A DNA stretch of 64,000 bases from Synergistaceae bacterium (GTDB lineage Bacteria; Synergistota; Synergistia; Synergistales; Synergistaceae), in contig JAUNJZ010000003.1 in the NCBI GenBank assembly GCA_030533085.1, forward strand, positions 1-64,000. The letters are read 5' to 3'. The stretch's first letter is position 1. Each line of letters begins with the position of its first letter. The notes under the pieces were generated by a model, which did not search any database, had not been told where the DNA came from, and saw only the letters and a program-made list of their open reading frames with translations. A program made the position numbers and the translations under genes. This document shows, one piece after another, positions 1 to 8,428 of this stretch.

Positions 1-44
1 CGCCGCCAGCGTTCGTCCTGAGCCAGGATCAAACTCTCCGTTTG
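1..44 (-). rRNA. rrs: 16S ribosomal RNA, 5' end only
   Basis: The reverse complement of the first bases contains AGAGTTTGATCCTGGCTCAG followed by GACGAACGCTGGCGGCG, the universal start of bacterial 16S rRNA. The AGAG of this motif starts at 37, so the mature 5' end should lie near 44. The gene runs off the left edge. The leader between the predicted promoter (264-291) and the gene is about 210 bases long. Confidence 0.97.
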
Positions 45-263
45 ATTCCTGACGTGCTTTGCCTCTCCCAAGCCTTTCGGCTTTAGAAGAAGCGCTCAGA
101 TCACTGACTTTTCTCTTTTAGGGGCCTTTCTCTTCGCTCGCTGCCGGCTCGCGCCGACCCTCGCTCTGACAAAGGCTTCGCACTTCTTTTGCTTTCTCGT
201 ATTCTTTTTGTCATGGTGCCGCACTTTCCGCAAAACAACCGCTTCGCGGCGAGTGCAAGAGAA

Positions 264-291
264 AGTATATCATGCTTCTGAAATATGTCAA
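264..291 (-). promoter_or_regulatory. Promoter of the rRNA operon
   Basis: On the minus strand TTGACA (291-286) is followed after 16 bases by TATACT (269-264). An A/T-rich stretch (about 292-330) precedes the -35 box, as expected for an UP element. The box lies about 215 bases upstream of the 16S 5' end. The stretch 45-263 is the untranslated rRNA leader; I saw no convincing boxA in it. 292-398 holds no gene I can support. Confidence 0.75.
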
Positions 292-398
292 CGAATACTA
301 TTTGTTACGTTTACACTTTTCGAGCCACAGGCCGGCTTCTTTTCGTTACCATCTCTTTACTTTATTTTTAAATGTAAGCTATTTCATTGACGTTTAAT

Positions 399-443
399 AA
401 AAGCGCGGCGCTTTTCAATCAGAAAAATAGCGCCGCGCTTTTT
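399..443 (-). terminator. Rho-independent terminator after recA
   Basis: A stem AAAGCGCGGCGC / GCGCCGCGCTTT (left arm from 399, right arm 430-442) encloses an 18-base loop. T-rich sequence follows on both strands, so it can stop transcription from either side. It lies 38 bases after the recA stop codon. Confidence 0.85.
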
Positions 444-480
444 TTATATTTTTTTCGATTTTTTCTGGGAAGAGTTTTTC

Positions 481-1626
481 TTAGCTCTCTTCCGTCTCCT
501 GAGTTATGTCCAGCTTCAGGACTCCCTCTTCGAGAAGGGCTTCGACGTTATCTTCAAGCGCGCTGTCGACCGCATCTTCTTCCGCTTTCGGCTCGTCAAT
601 GAGGCCAAGTCCGGCCGCGACTTTATCAAGCACTTCTTTCGTTATTTCTTCCATCAGCTCCGGATGTTCTTCTATGTAGGTGGCGACGGTCTCTTTTCCC
701 TGGCCTATGCTTTCGCCTTTGTAGGCTATCCATGAGCCTCTGCGTTTCACCACTTCCCTGTCGAGCGCCATGTCGAGCACGGCCATGCCTTTGGGGACGC
801 CTTTGCCGTAGAGCAGCGTGGTGTGCGCTGTCCTGAATGGCGGGGCCTGTTTGTTTTTGACTACTTTTATGTACAGCTCGTGACCTATCACCACATCGCC
901 CTGTGTTACCTGTTTGCCTCTGCGCACCTCTATTCTGACGGAGCTGTAGAATTTAAGGGCGCGCCCGCCGGTTGTCGTTTCCGTCGGCCCCTGGCTGTAG
1001 CCTGAGCTTATCTGGGCGCGGAGCTGATTTATAAATATCACTGTGGTGTTGCTTTTGGCTATCGCCGCCGTGAGCCGTCTCAGCGCGTAGCTCATTAGGC
1101 GCGCATGCAGTCCGACCTGTTTTCCGACGCCTTCGTCCATTTTTCCGTCTATTTCAGCCTGCGGCGTGAGCGCCGCCACTGAGTCAACGACGACGAGGTC
1201 TACCGCTCCGCTGCGAACGAGGGTGTCGAGTATGTAGAAGGCCTGTTCGCCGCTGTCAGGCTGCGAGAGGTAGAGGTTTGCTGTGTCTACGCCGAGCGCC
1301 GCCGCCAGACGGGGGTCGAGGGCATGTTCCGCGTCGATGAAGGCCGCTACGCCTCCCGCTTTCTGCGCCTCGGCCAGTATATGGAGCGCGATCGTGGTTT
1401 TTCCGCCGCCTTCTGGGCCGAATATTTCCACAACGCGCCCGCGCGGGACGCCGCCGATGCCGAGAGCCACGTCTAGCGGCAATATTCCGCTGTGGATGAC
1501 TTCGACCGCGTGCTGTACCTCGTCGCCAAGGCGCATGATAGCACCGTCGCCGAATTTTCCTCTTATTTCGTTAAGGGCCTGTTCCAATATATCTTCTCTC
1601 GTTACCGCTGCCTTTTTAGCCATCAT
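481..1626 (-). CDS. recA: Recombinase RecA
   Basis: RecA forms filaments on single-stranded DNA, drives homologous recombination and stimulates LexA self-cleavage. The 381-aa protein (usual length 340-380) has the Walker A loop at about residues 70-77, which reads GPEGGGKT instead of the common GPESSGKT, the Walker B stretch VDLVVVDS, and the DNA-binding L2 region with ETTTGG. The C-terminal tail is long and acidic. The start is ATGATG. The GGAGG site sits 4 bases before the first ATG and 7 before the second, so translation may begin at either (1626 or 1623). It follows thpR after 65 bases and has its own promoter. Confidence 0.97.
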   Translation of the reverse strand: MMAKKAAVTREDILEQALNEIRGKFGDGAIMRLGDEVQHAVEVIHSGILPLDVALGIGGVPRGRVVEIFGPEGGGKTTIALHILAEAQKAGGVAAFIDAEHALDPRLAAALGVDTANLYLSQPDSGEQAFYILDTLVRSGAVDLVVVDSVAALTPQAEIDGKMDEGVGKQVGLHARLMSYALRRLTAAIAKSNTTVIFINQLRAQISSGYSQGPTETTTGGRALKFYSSVRIEVRRGKQVTQGDVVIGHELYIKVVKNKQAPPFRTAHTTLLYGKGVPKGMAVLDMALDREVVKRRGSWIAYKGESIGQGKETVATYIEEHPELMEEITKEVLDKVAAGLGLIDEPKAEEDAVDSALEDNVEALLEEGVLKLDITQETEES

Positions 1627-1666
1627 TCAGCCTCCGTTCTAAAATCACTTTTTGTTTTCATTAACG

Positions 1667-1695
1667 ATTGTATCAGAACTTTACGTAAACATCAA
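1667..1695 (-). promoter_or_regulatory. recA promoter with palindromic spacer
   Basis: TTGATG (1695-1690), 17 bases, then TACAAT (1672-1667) on the minus strand, overlapping the 3' end of thpR. The spacer contains the perfect 10-bp palindrome TTTACGTAAA (1680-1689), directly abutting the -35 box. This could be an operator; I saw no standard LexA box (E. coli or Bacillus type). Confidence 0.6.
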
Positions 1696-2243
1696 AGGAT
1701 GAATTTTCTCAGCGGCGTGTATATTGGCCCTTTGGGTGTAAGCTCGCTTTTCATGAAGAAAAATTCCTCCGCTCTCCAGGCCGGCAGCTCTATGGAGGCC
1801 GCGCGCAGCTCTTCCGCCGCTGCCGGCGGCAGCGCTCCGCCGTCGTTTCTTCTCCCCAGCGTGATGTGAGGCGAGAATTTTCTCCATTCTTTCGCTACGC
1901 CGCGCCTCGCGGTGAGGATGTCTATCTTTTGATGCAGCTTTATCAGCCGCTCTGTATCGCCCCTGACGCCTACCCAGATCGTTCTGGGGGCTTCAAGCCT
2001 CGGGAAGCCGCCTATTCCCGATATCGAGAGGCTGAATCCGCCTGAGGTTTTTTCCTTCTCTATCAGCTCGCATATTGACTGCGCCATTTCCGGCGGTATT
2101 TCCCCGCAGAATTTTAAGGTTATGTGGATGGTTTCGGCCTTGACCCAACGGATGCCGCAGCCTTCCAGCCGATGAGAGCGCATCCACTCCCCAAGCGCCG
2201 CGATGTGGCTCTGGGGCAGTTTCAGACATATAAATGCGCGCAG
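1692..2243 (-). CDS. thpR: RNA 2',3'-cyclic phosphodiesterase (LigT/ThpR family)
   Basis: The protein has the two HxTx motifs that define the 2H phosphoesterase family: HITL in HITLKF near residue 40 and HITL in HITLGR about 85 residues later. The family hydrolyses 2',3'-cyclic phosphates at RNA ends. The expected N-terminal strand (RAFICLKLP) is encoded upstream of the first ATG (2183), but no ATG, GTG or TTG lies between it and the preceding in-frame stop. The best start is CTG at 2243, with GGGAAGG only 3 bases before it, giving 183 aa, close to family length. Starting at 2183 would remove the first core strand. It lies 35 bases after pncC. Confidence 0.85.
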   Translation of the reverse strand: MRAFICLKLPQSHIAALGEWMRSHRLEGCGIRWVKAETIHITLKFCGEIPPEMAQSICELIEKEKTSGGFSLSISGIGGFPRLEAPRTIWVGVRGDTERLIKLHQKIDILTARRGVAKEWRKFSPHITLGRRNDGGALPPAAAEELRAASIELPAWRAEEFFFMKSELTPKGPIYTPLRKFIL

Positions 2244-2278
2244 GAGCCTTCCCGCGAACGGAGGGATTCAGCGTCCCA

Positions 2279-2767
2279 TCATTCTTCCCCCTTTATCTGT
2301 TCTATCAGGTAGGAAAGAGCCTCTTCCACCGTCTGGCGGCGCACTTCTCCCCGGCAGCCGTCAAAGCGGCGGAGGAAGGAGCTGCTTCCGCGCTCAGATG
2401 CGAAGCCGAACCAGACTGTGCCGACAGGCTTTTCCGCGCTTCCCCCTCCGGGGCCGGCGATTCCCGTAACGCTCAGCGCGATATCCGAGGCGTATATTTT
2501 CCGCGCCCCCAGCGCCATTTCAGCGGCGCATTCCGCGCTGACCGCGCCGTATTTTTTCAGCGTTCCGCCCGATACGCCAAGTATATTTTCTTTCGCGTCG
2601 TTTATATATGTCACGGCGGAGCCCCAAAAGATATCCGATGCGCCGGCGATGCCGGTCAGCGCGGCGGCTATCATTCCTCCCGTGCAGGATTCGGCGAGAG
2701 CGAGCGACAGCCCCTTTTCTCTGAAAAGGGCTATCGTCTCTTCCGCCAACAGCTCGGCGCGGCTCAT
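2279..2767 (-). CDS. pncC: Nicotinamide-nucleotide amidase (CinA C-terminal family)
   Basis: PncC converts NMN to nicotinate mononucleotide and ammonia, a recycling step for pyridine nucleotides. The 162-aa protein is the stand-alone CinA C-terminal domain. Visible family motifs are ESCTGG near residue 26, the SDIFWGSAVTY stretch, GAVS, and SVTGIAGPGGG. It has no N-terminal MoeA-like domain. Its ATG overlaps the pgpA stop by four bases (ATGA), so the two are probably translationally coupled. The pncC-recA neighbourhood is common in bacteria (cinA-recA). Confidence 0.92.
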   Translation of the reverse strand: MSRAELLAEETIALFREKGLSLALAESCTGGMIAAALTGIAGASDIFWGSAVTYINDAKENILGVSGGTLKKYGAVSAECAAEMALGARKIYASDIALSVTGIAGPGGGSAEKPVGTVWFGFASERGSSSFLRRFDGCRGEVRRQTVEEALSYLIEQIKGEE

Positions 2768-3252
2768 TTGCCTGCCAGCGCCAGCAGCGCCGCCAGCCCT
2801 CCGGCAAAGAAGAGCCAGTGTATGAAGCGCAGCAGGAGGTTTACGACGACGCCGCCGGCGATGTCGTCCGCCATGATTCCCACTCCGCCGGGAAGTTTTT
2901 CAAAATGTTTGATTGGGAAGGGTTTCGTTATATCGACTATGCGGAAGAGGAAAAGCGCGACTATGGCATAGCTGAGGTCGAAGCCCCACGACGATATCCA
3001 GACGCCGACCACCTCGTCTATCACTACCTCTCCCGGATCCTCGCGGCCAGCCGCCTTCTCATATTTATCGGCGGCCAGGCAGCCAAGCAGCGCGGCGGCG
3101 GCGATCGCCCACCAGGGTATGCCGCCGAAGGCCAGCCACAATATTGTCCCAGCTATGGAGCCGAGCGTGCCGGGCATTTTTGAAAAGCGCCCAAGCGTTC
3201 CCAGCGTCGCCAGCTGTCCGTACCATGTTTTCATTTCTTCTGTAAGTATCAT
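2764..3252 (-). CDS. pgpA: Phosphatidylglycerophosphatase A
   Basis: PgpA removes phosphate from phosphatidylglycerophosphate to give phosphatidylglycerol in the inner membrane. The 162-aa protein has the family's N-terminal G(R)FSKMPGTLGS segment, the acidic motif VVIDEVVG, and later DITKPFP and GIMADDIAGG, which form the Mg-binding active site. Three or four hydrophobic segments are visible. Its start codon overlaps the rimO stop (ATGA at 3252-3249). Confidence 0.93.
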   Translation of the reverse strand: MILTEEMKTWYGQLATLGTLGRFSKMPGTLGSIAGTILWLAFGGIPWWAIAAAALLGCLAADKYEKAAGREDPGEVVIDEVVGVWISSWGFDLSYAIVALFLFRIVDITKPFPIKHFEKLPGGVGIMADDIAGGVVVNLLLRFIHWLFFAGGLAALLALAGK

Positions 3253-4538
3253 ATCTCTTCTCCGCTCATGTCGTGCGTCATCGCCTCGGTAATACGCACC
3301 GTGACGACGTCGCCCTCTTTAAGATCCTCTCTGACCCCTCTTATTTCTATTATTCCATCTACCTCCGGCGCTTCCCGGAAGGAGCGCCCCTCCGCGTAGC
3401 CCTCGCCGGCGGCAACTCTTTCAACCAGAACCTTCAGCTCGCGCCCCTCGAAGCGCAGCTGTCTTTCAAAGGATATTTCCTCTTGCAGGCGCATCAGCTC
3501 GGCGAGACGTTTTTTCTTCGTCCGCTCGGATAGCTGTCCCTCCATCTTCGCGGCCTCCGTCCCCTCTTCGGGGTAGAAGGAGAAGGCCCCCATCCGGTCA
3601 AATCGAACCTCTTTCACAAAGTCCGTCAGCTCTTCAAAATGCCGGCGTTTTTCGCCGGGAAAGCCGACCATGCAGGTCGTGCGCAGAGCGAAATCCGGAT
3701 TTATCTCGCGCGCAGTGCGGAAGATTGCGCGAAGCGCCTCCGGCTCTATCCCGCGGTTCATCGCCGCCAGTATCTGCGGCGCGCCGTGCTGTACGGGAAT
3801 GTCAAGATACGGGAGCAGCTGCCGCCCCGCCGCCACGCGCTCGAGCAGCTTGCGCGTCACCCGCGACGGATGCAGGTAAAGCAGTCGTATCCAGATATCG
3901 CGCGGCAGAGAGCTTTCCAGCGCGTCAAGCAGCTCGAAAAGTCCGTCTTTTTCGCCCCTGTCGGAGCCGTAAACCGTGAGATCCTGCCCCACCACGCAAA
4001 GCTCTTTCGCCCCTTCCGCGGCGAGCTGATTCGCCTCTCTGACGATAAGCTCCACAGGCAGACTGCGCAGCCTCCCTCTTATAGCCGGTATCGCGCAGTA
4101 TGTGCAGCGGTTGTCGCAGCCCTCGCTTATTTTCAGATATCTTGTGAATTTCGGGGAGGAGGGCAGCGCGCCGCGGCGGCGTTTCCCGTCGCCCGGCGTA
4201 TTCAGCTTCCTTAGAAGCTCTTCCCATTCCTCCGTCCTTGCCCAGAAGTCCACAGAGGGAAGCTCCTTTGGCAGCTCGCTCTCATATCTGTTGACGAGAC
4301 AGCCCGCCACGCAAATCTTTTTCAGCTTTCCCTCTTTTTTCAGCTCTTCAAGGTCAAGAATGGCCTCTATGCTCTCCTCGACGGCGGGGCGGATAAAGGA
4401 GCAGGTGTTCACTATAGCCGCCTCCGCCTCCTCGACGGAAGAGACGAGACTGTGACCAGCAGCGGACAGCGCTCCGGCCAGACATTCCGAGTCCACCCTG
4501 TTTTTGGCGCAGCCAAGCGTCAGACAGTATATCTTCAT
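3249..4538 (-). CDS. rimO: Ribosomal protein S12 methylthiotransferase RimO
   Basis: RimO is a radical-SAM enzyme that adds a methylthio group to the conserved aspartate of ribosomal protein S12. The 429-aa protein has the N-terminal UPF0004 domain with Cys10, Cys46 and Cys80 (first iron-sulfur cluster), then the radical-SAM CxxxCxxC motif at residues 141-148 (CDNRCTYC), and a C-terminal TRAM domain. The opening KIYCLTLGCAKNRVDSE and the VGFPGE segment fit RimO better than MiaB. It sits in the middle of the asparaginase-like/rimO/pgpA/pncC/thpR operon with ATGA overlaps on both sides. Confidence 0.95.
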   Translation of the reverse strand: MKIYCLTLGCAKNRVDSECLAGALSAAGHSLVSSVEEAEAAIVNTCSFIRPAVEESIEAILDLEELKKEGKLKKICVAGCLVNRYESELPKELPSVDFWARTEEWEELLRKLNTPGDGKRRRGALPSSPKFTRYLKISEGCDNRCTYCAIPAIRGRLRSLPVELIVREANQLAAEGAKELCVVGQDLTVYGSDRGEKDGLFELLDALESSLPRDIWIRLLYLHPSRVTRKLLERVAAGRQLLPYLDIPVQHGAPQILAAMNRGIEPEALRAIFRTAREINPDFALRTTCMVGFPGEKRRHFEELTDFVKEVRFDRMGAFSFYPEEGTEAAKMEGQLSERTKKKRLAELMRLQEEISFERQLRFEGRELKVLVERVAAGEGYAEGRSFREAPEVDGIIEIRGVREDLKEGDVVTVRITEAMTHDMSGEEI

Positions 4539-5530
4539 TTATACAATGTGTTTATGTCGTCGGAGACAGGATTATTCAGCATATAGAGGCTGAGTCCGTT
4601 TTCCGTCAGGCCGGCTGCGATTCCGAGCGCCATCCGTATTCGCGCCTTAAAGGGATTGAGCCTGCCGCCGGACATTACCCCCATCTCCTCAAGCTTTTCA
4701 AAGGAGCCTTCAAAATCGTTCGTTCTGTGGACATTGCTCTGGAAGCAGCGTGAGGTTATGACCACAGGTATGCGCCGCCTCAGAATGTTGCGGATAGAGG
4801 GGACCCACGACGGCGGCACGTTGCCTGCGCCGAAACCGGCCAGCACCAGACCGTTAAGATCCCTGTCCGAGGCCAGCGCAGAGATGAGCTTGTCTCCGCC
4901 GCCGAGCGAAGCCCACATTATCTCCACGCAGGGAATATATTCCGGCCTGCGCGCAAGCGCTACTGAGCGGCGCGGCTCGCGGAAAAATATTATTTTATCG
5001 TTGAGCATCTTGCCTACAGAGCCGTTTTCCGGCGACTGGAAGGCGCAGTCCGAAGAGCCTGGGGCCGCCAGCGTGACCTCGTCCGCGCCGAAAAGCTCTC
5101 CGCTGGAGCAGATAAGAACGCCCTTGCCGGCGGCGTCGGGAGACATCGCGGCCTGCACGGAGCAGCGGAGATTCACCAGCCCCTCCCTGAGACCGGCCCT
5201 CCCCTGCACCATAAGGTTGGCAAAAATCACCGGTTCCGGATGACGCCAGAGCAGATTGACAAGGTAGGCCATCTCCTCCATGACGCCGCTACCACAGACG
5301 GTAATGACGCCGCTGTAGCCTTCCGCGACGAGAGACTCGAACATGTCGGCCATCGCCAGCGTCATCGTCATTGAATAATGCGTGCTGGGCTGACAGCTCC
5401 ATTCCCTGATTTCACAGCGGCTCGCCAGCTCCTCCGGCAGATAGCCAAGCAAAATCCCCGGGTCGGCGTTCTCTTCGTCCGATGAAAAATTCCCCGCTAT
5501 GACAATCGCAAGTTTCGGTAACGGAAGCAA
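4535..5530 (-). CDS. Asparaginase-like protein lacking the catalytic threonines
   Basis: The 331-aa protein has the fold signature and length of the type I/II L-asparaginase family: N-terminal strand then AGNFS, the central GVMEEMAYLVNLL, and later LNGLVLAGFGAGNVPPSW. In true asparaginases these are GGTIA, TDTMEETA and GxGxGN. Both nucleophile/base threonine positions are lost here (AGNFS and CGSGVMEE), so asparagine hydrolysis is doubtful. It may bind a ligand or use other chemistry. Start is TTG at 5530 with GGAGG seven bases upstream. It is the first gene of the rimO-recA operon and overlaps rimO by four bases. Confidence 0.7.
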   Translation of the reverse strand: MLPLPKLAIVIAGNFSSDEENADPGILLGYLPEELASRCEIREWSCQPSTHYSMTMTLAMADMFESLVAEGYSGVITVCGSGVMEEMAYLVNLLWRHPEPVIFANLMVQGRAGLREGLVNLRCSVQAAMSPDAAGKGVLICSSGELFGADEVTLAAPGSSDCAFQSPENGSVGKMLNDKIIFFREPRRSVALARRPEYIPCVEIMWASLGGGDKLISALASDRDLNGLVLAGFGAGNVPPSWVPSIRNILRRRIPVVITSRCFQSNVHRTNDFEGSFEKLEEMGVMSGGRLNPFKARIRMALGIAAGLTENGLSLYMLNNPVSDDINTLYK

Positions 5531-5681
5531 TTTGATTCCTCCATCCTATACGGGCCATAAAAAATGCTTCTTCACGCAATGCATTTTAGCGCAAATCGCC
5601 AAAGGATTCAAATTACTATGGACTTTTGGAGACTTTGCGTATATCTTTTTACAGTGAAAAAATTTTGAGAGGAGTTTTACA

Positions 5682-6326
5682 TTGGAGTCGCTGACATCCT
5701 TTTTCAGCTATGGAGTGGAAATGTTCGGAGCGCTGATTCACTGGCTCGTCGAGGTCATAGGACATCTCGGATATCCTGGAATAGTCGGGCTGATGTTCCT
5801 TGAGTCCTCCTTCTTTCCCTTTCCGAGCGAGGTCGTAGTCCCGCCGGCCGGCTACCTCGCATGGAAGGGCGAGATGAATATATTCCTGGTCATATTCAGC
5901 GGCATCGCCGGCAGCATACTCGGCGGCCTCTTCAACTACTGGATAGCGGTGCGCTGGGGACGCCCCATATTTGAGAAATATGGAAAATACTTTTTCGTCA
6001 CCCGCGAGTCGCTTGACAAGGCGGAGCTTTTCTTCGCCCGCCACGGGCACATAAGCACATTCACCGGCAGGCTGCTGCCTGTAATACGCCAGTACATCTC
6101 TCTGCCCGCGGGGCTGGCCCGTATGCCCCTGGCGCAGTTTTCCTTCTACACCGCGCTCGGCTCCGGAATATGGGTCGTCATACTGGCCCTCGCCGGCTAC
6201 TTCCTCGGAAGCAATCAGGAGCTTATCCATCAGGAAATAAAGAAGATAAGCCTCGGCCTCATAGCTGCCTGCGCCGCGCTGATTGTGATTTATATAATTA
6301 TTTACCGCCGCAAACAGGCTAAATAG
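5682..6326 (+). CDS. DedA-family membrane protein
   Basis: DedA/SNARE-associated proteins are inner-membrane proteins, several of which move undecaprenyl phosphate or other lipids across the membrane. The 214-aa protein shows the family features: [32 protein letters not shown] near the N-terminus, the glycine-rich re-entrant segment [10 protein letters not shown], and [23 protein letters not shown] in the middle. There are about five hydrophobic segments and a basic C-terminus. Start is TTG with GAGGAG upstream. A terminator follows it. Confidence 0.88.
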   Translation: MESLTSFFSYGVEMFGALIHWLVEVIGHLGYPGIVGLMFLESSFFPFPSEVVVPPAGYLAWKGEMNIFLVIFSGIAGSILGGLFNYWIAVRWGRPIFEKYGKYFFVTRESLDKAELFFARHGHISTFTGRLLPVIRQYISLPAGLARMPLAQFSFYTALGSGIWVVILALAGYFLGSNQELIHQEIKKISLGLIAACAALIVIYIIIYRRKQAK

Positions 6327-6358
6327 AGGCTAATTTTCAGTTTTTAAATTACAATTCT

Positions 6359-6398
6359 TCCCCTCTTCGCTCCGGCGAGAAGGGGATTTTTATTTTTA
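6359..6398 (+). terminator. Terminator after the DedA gene
   Basis: The arms CCCCTCTTCGC and GCGAGAAGGGG pair around a 4-base loop and are followed by ATTTTTATTTTTATTT. It begins about 32 bases after the DedA stop. Confidence 0.85.
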
Positions 6399-6454
6399 TT
6401 TCGTTTCACAAATATTTCACATAATCACAATATATTGACTTTCGTTTTCAAGGC

Positions 6455-6483
6455 TTGCAATCGGCAGGGAGTGGGAGTATATT
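6455..6483 (+). promoter_or_regulatory. Promoter of the ArsB/NhaD-type permease gene
   Basis: TTGCAA (6455-6460), 17 bases, TATATT (6478-6483), about 80 bases upstream of the chosen start codon at 6564. Confidence 0.5.
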
Positions 6484-6563
6484 CCCCTCCGTTTCGCAAA
6501 AAGTGAAGCGGCGCTTTTTCTTTGAAATATAATTATAAGCCGCTCACTCAGGAGGAAATTATA

Positions 6564-7850
6564 ATGACGTTACACAGTTGGGCTGCGCTTTTTATCTTTC
6601 TTGGCACGATAGTCCTCTCCGCGAGCGGCAAGCTGAAAACGGCGACCGCTTCGCTGCTGGGGGCGTCGCTGATGGTGGCGGGGGGACTGCTCCCGTCGGA
6701 AGAGGCTGTGAAGGCCATCGACCACAACACAGTCGGTCTGCTCGTCGGCATGATGATAGTCGTCGGCATACTCTCAAAGAGCGGACTTTTTCAATATCTG
6801 GCGGTTCGGGCAATCAAGATAACCGGCGGACGCCCCATGCGCATCTTCTGGATAATATCGCTGCTCACCGCCGTGCTCTCCGCCTTTCTCGACAATGTGA
6901 CGACCGTGCTGCTCGTCACCCCCGTCGTGATGTCGCTATGCGAGCTTATCTCAATGAATCCGCTGCCGCTGCTGATGATGGAGCTCTTCGCCTCCAACGT
7001 GGGCGGGACCGCGACGCTTATCGGAGACCCGCCGAATATGATCATATCCTCAGTCGCGGGCTTCTCCTTCAACGATTTTATCGTCGTGCTCGCTCCGTGG
7101 GCCATCGTCACGCTGTGCGCCGCAACCGCCTATGTCGGCCGCTATTATAAGAAAGAGCTGAGATCCGACCCGGAGGCCGCGCTGCGTCTGCGCGAGGTAG
7201 ACGAGTTAAAGCTCATTATAAACAGGCCGCTGATGATAAAATCCGTCGTCATCATGGCGCTGGTGCTGGCCGGCTTCACACTGCACAGGCTTTTCCATAT
7301 AGAGGCCTCCGTCGTCGCGCTTACGGCGGCGGGGCTGCTGCTCGCCGTGTCGCTGCTCGACGAGGGAACTATCATCCACAATGAGGTGGAATGGCCGACG
7401 ATCATCTATTTTATCTCCCTCTTTGTGATGGCCGGAGGGCTGAAGGCGACCGGCGTTATTGAGGAAGCCTCCCGGCTGTTGACGCTCCTTCTGGCTGGCA
7501 GCCCGCTGCTGATGCTGCTCGGCACGCTCTGGATATCTGGGCTTGCCTGCGTATTCATAAACAACATCGCCTTTACCGCGATATTCGTGCATATCATAGA
7601 GTCGATGGCGCAGGCGGCCTCCATACCTCCCGAAGCGCTATACTGGGCGCTCGCCCTCGGAGCCTGTCTCGGCGGAAACGGCAGCTACTTCGGCGCGGCC
7701 GCGAACGCCGTCGTCGCGGACTTCGCCGCGAAGGAAGGTATGGAGATATCATTCTCCGCCTTTTCAAGGATCGGTATGCGCGTCGTATTCATTTCGCTGC
7801 TGATATCCTCTGCGGCGCTGCTCTGGATAGGCCGAAGGCTCTGGCTGTAG
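6564..7850 (+). CDS. ArsB/NhaD-type ion permease
   Basis: A 428-aa polytopic inner-membrane carrier of the ion-transporter superfamily that includes ArsB, NhaD and P-protein permeases. About 10-12 hydrophobic segments are visible. The two repeat signatures are LDNVTTVLLVTPV with SNVGGTATLIGDPPN in the first half and FINNIAFTAIFVHII with LGGNGSYFGAAANAVVA in the second. Substrate (sodium, arsenite, dicarboxylate) cannot be told from sequence. ATG at 6564 is preferred because AGGAGG lies 7-8 bases before it; an in-frame start 14 codons earlier has no such site. A CBS-pair gene follows. Confidence 0.85.
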   Translation: MTLHSWAALFIFLGTIVLSASGKLKTATASLLGASLMVAGGLLPSEEAVKAIDHNTVGLLVGMMIVVGILSKSGLFQYLAVRAIKITGGRPMRIFWIISLLTAVLSAFLDNVTTVLLVTPVVMSLCELISMNPLPLLMMELFASNVGGTATLIGDPPNMIISSVAGFSFNDFIVVLAPWAIVTLCAATAYVGRYYKKELRSDPEAALRLREVDELKLIINRPLMIKSVVIMALVLAGFTLHRLFHIEASVVALTAAGLLLAVSLLDEGTIIHNEVEWPTIIYFISLFVMAGGLKATGVIEEASRLLTLLLAGSPLLMLLGTLWISGLACVFINNIAFTAIFVHIIESMAQAASIPPEALYWALALGACLGGNGSYFGAAANAVVADFAAKEGMEISFSAFSRIGMRVVFISLLISSAALLWIGRRLWL

Positions 7851-7899
7851 CGCGGCGCTGTAGTATAATCTGTATAGAATGATTATGGGAGGAACGGTA

Positions 7900-8382
7900 T
7901 TGAAGATAGGAGATTTAATGAATAAGGATATGATAGTGCTCCACGAGGACGACTGCATAGAAAAGGCGATAGAGCTGATACTCCGCCACTGCCGCACCGG
8001 AGTGCCGGTGCTCTCTCAGGACGGAAAGGTCTCCGGCTTCGTGAGCGAAGAGGACATTATAAAGAATTGCCTGCCGGGATACATAACCACGCTGAAAAAC
8101 GCCGCATTTCTGCCGGATTACGGGCAGTTCGCGAAGCGCTTCGCCGCCGTCCGCAACCGGCGCGTGACGGACATAATGCAGAAAAAGGTCTTCTGCTTCA
8201 AGAAAGAGGACAGCGATTTCACAGTAGCGGCGGAGATGATACGCCGCCATTTCAAAATCTGTCCCGTGGTAGACGACGACGGCTATTACGTCGGCTGCGT
8301 CAGCCGCGCCTATCTCATCCGCGCGATGATGCTGGAGAAGAACCGCGGGGAAAAGAAAGAACAGCGGCTGCGCTACGAATAG
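7900..8382 (+). CDS. CBS-domain pair protein
   Basis: A 160-aa soluble protein with two CBS domains (about residues 1-60 and 90-150). The repeated pattern is visible as DLMNKDMIVLHEDDCIEKA...GVPVLSQDGKVSGFVSEEDI and DIMQKKVFCFKKEDSDFTVA...CPVVDDDGYYVGCVSRAYL. CBS pairs bind adenine nucleotides and often regulate a partner. The preceding permease is a plausible partner, but that is inference. Start is TTG at 7900 with GGGAGGA eight bases upstream; TATAAT at 7864-7869 may be a -10 box. The gene is convergent with the pseudopilin gene. Confidence 0.85.
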   Translation: MKIGDLMNKDMIVLHEDDCIEKAIELILRHCRTGVPVLSQDGKVSGFVSEEDIIKNCLPGYITTLKNAAFLPDYGQFAKRFAAVRNRRVTDIMQKKVFCFKKEDSDFTVAAEMIRRHFKICPVVDDDGYYVGCVSRAYLIRAMMLEKNRGEKKEQRLRYE

Positions 8383-8389
8383 GATACGG

Positions 8390-8428
8390 CGGCGAAGAGA
8401 GCGGGACGGCTCCTTCGCCGTTTTTTTA
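8390..8428 (+). terminator. Terminator after the CBS gene
   Basis: CGGCGAAG (8390-8397) pairs with CTTCGCCG (8413-8420) and is followed by seven T. It overlaps the stop codon of the convergent pseudopilin gene. Confidence 0.85.

Noticed and set aside
1627-1691. LexA box before recA
   Set aside because: Neither CTGT-N8-ACAG nor GAAC-N4-GTTC occurs; only the palindrome TTTACGTAAA is seen.
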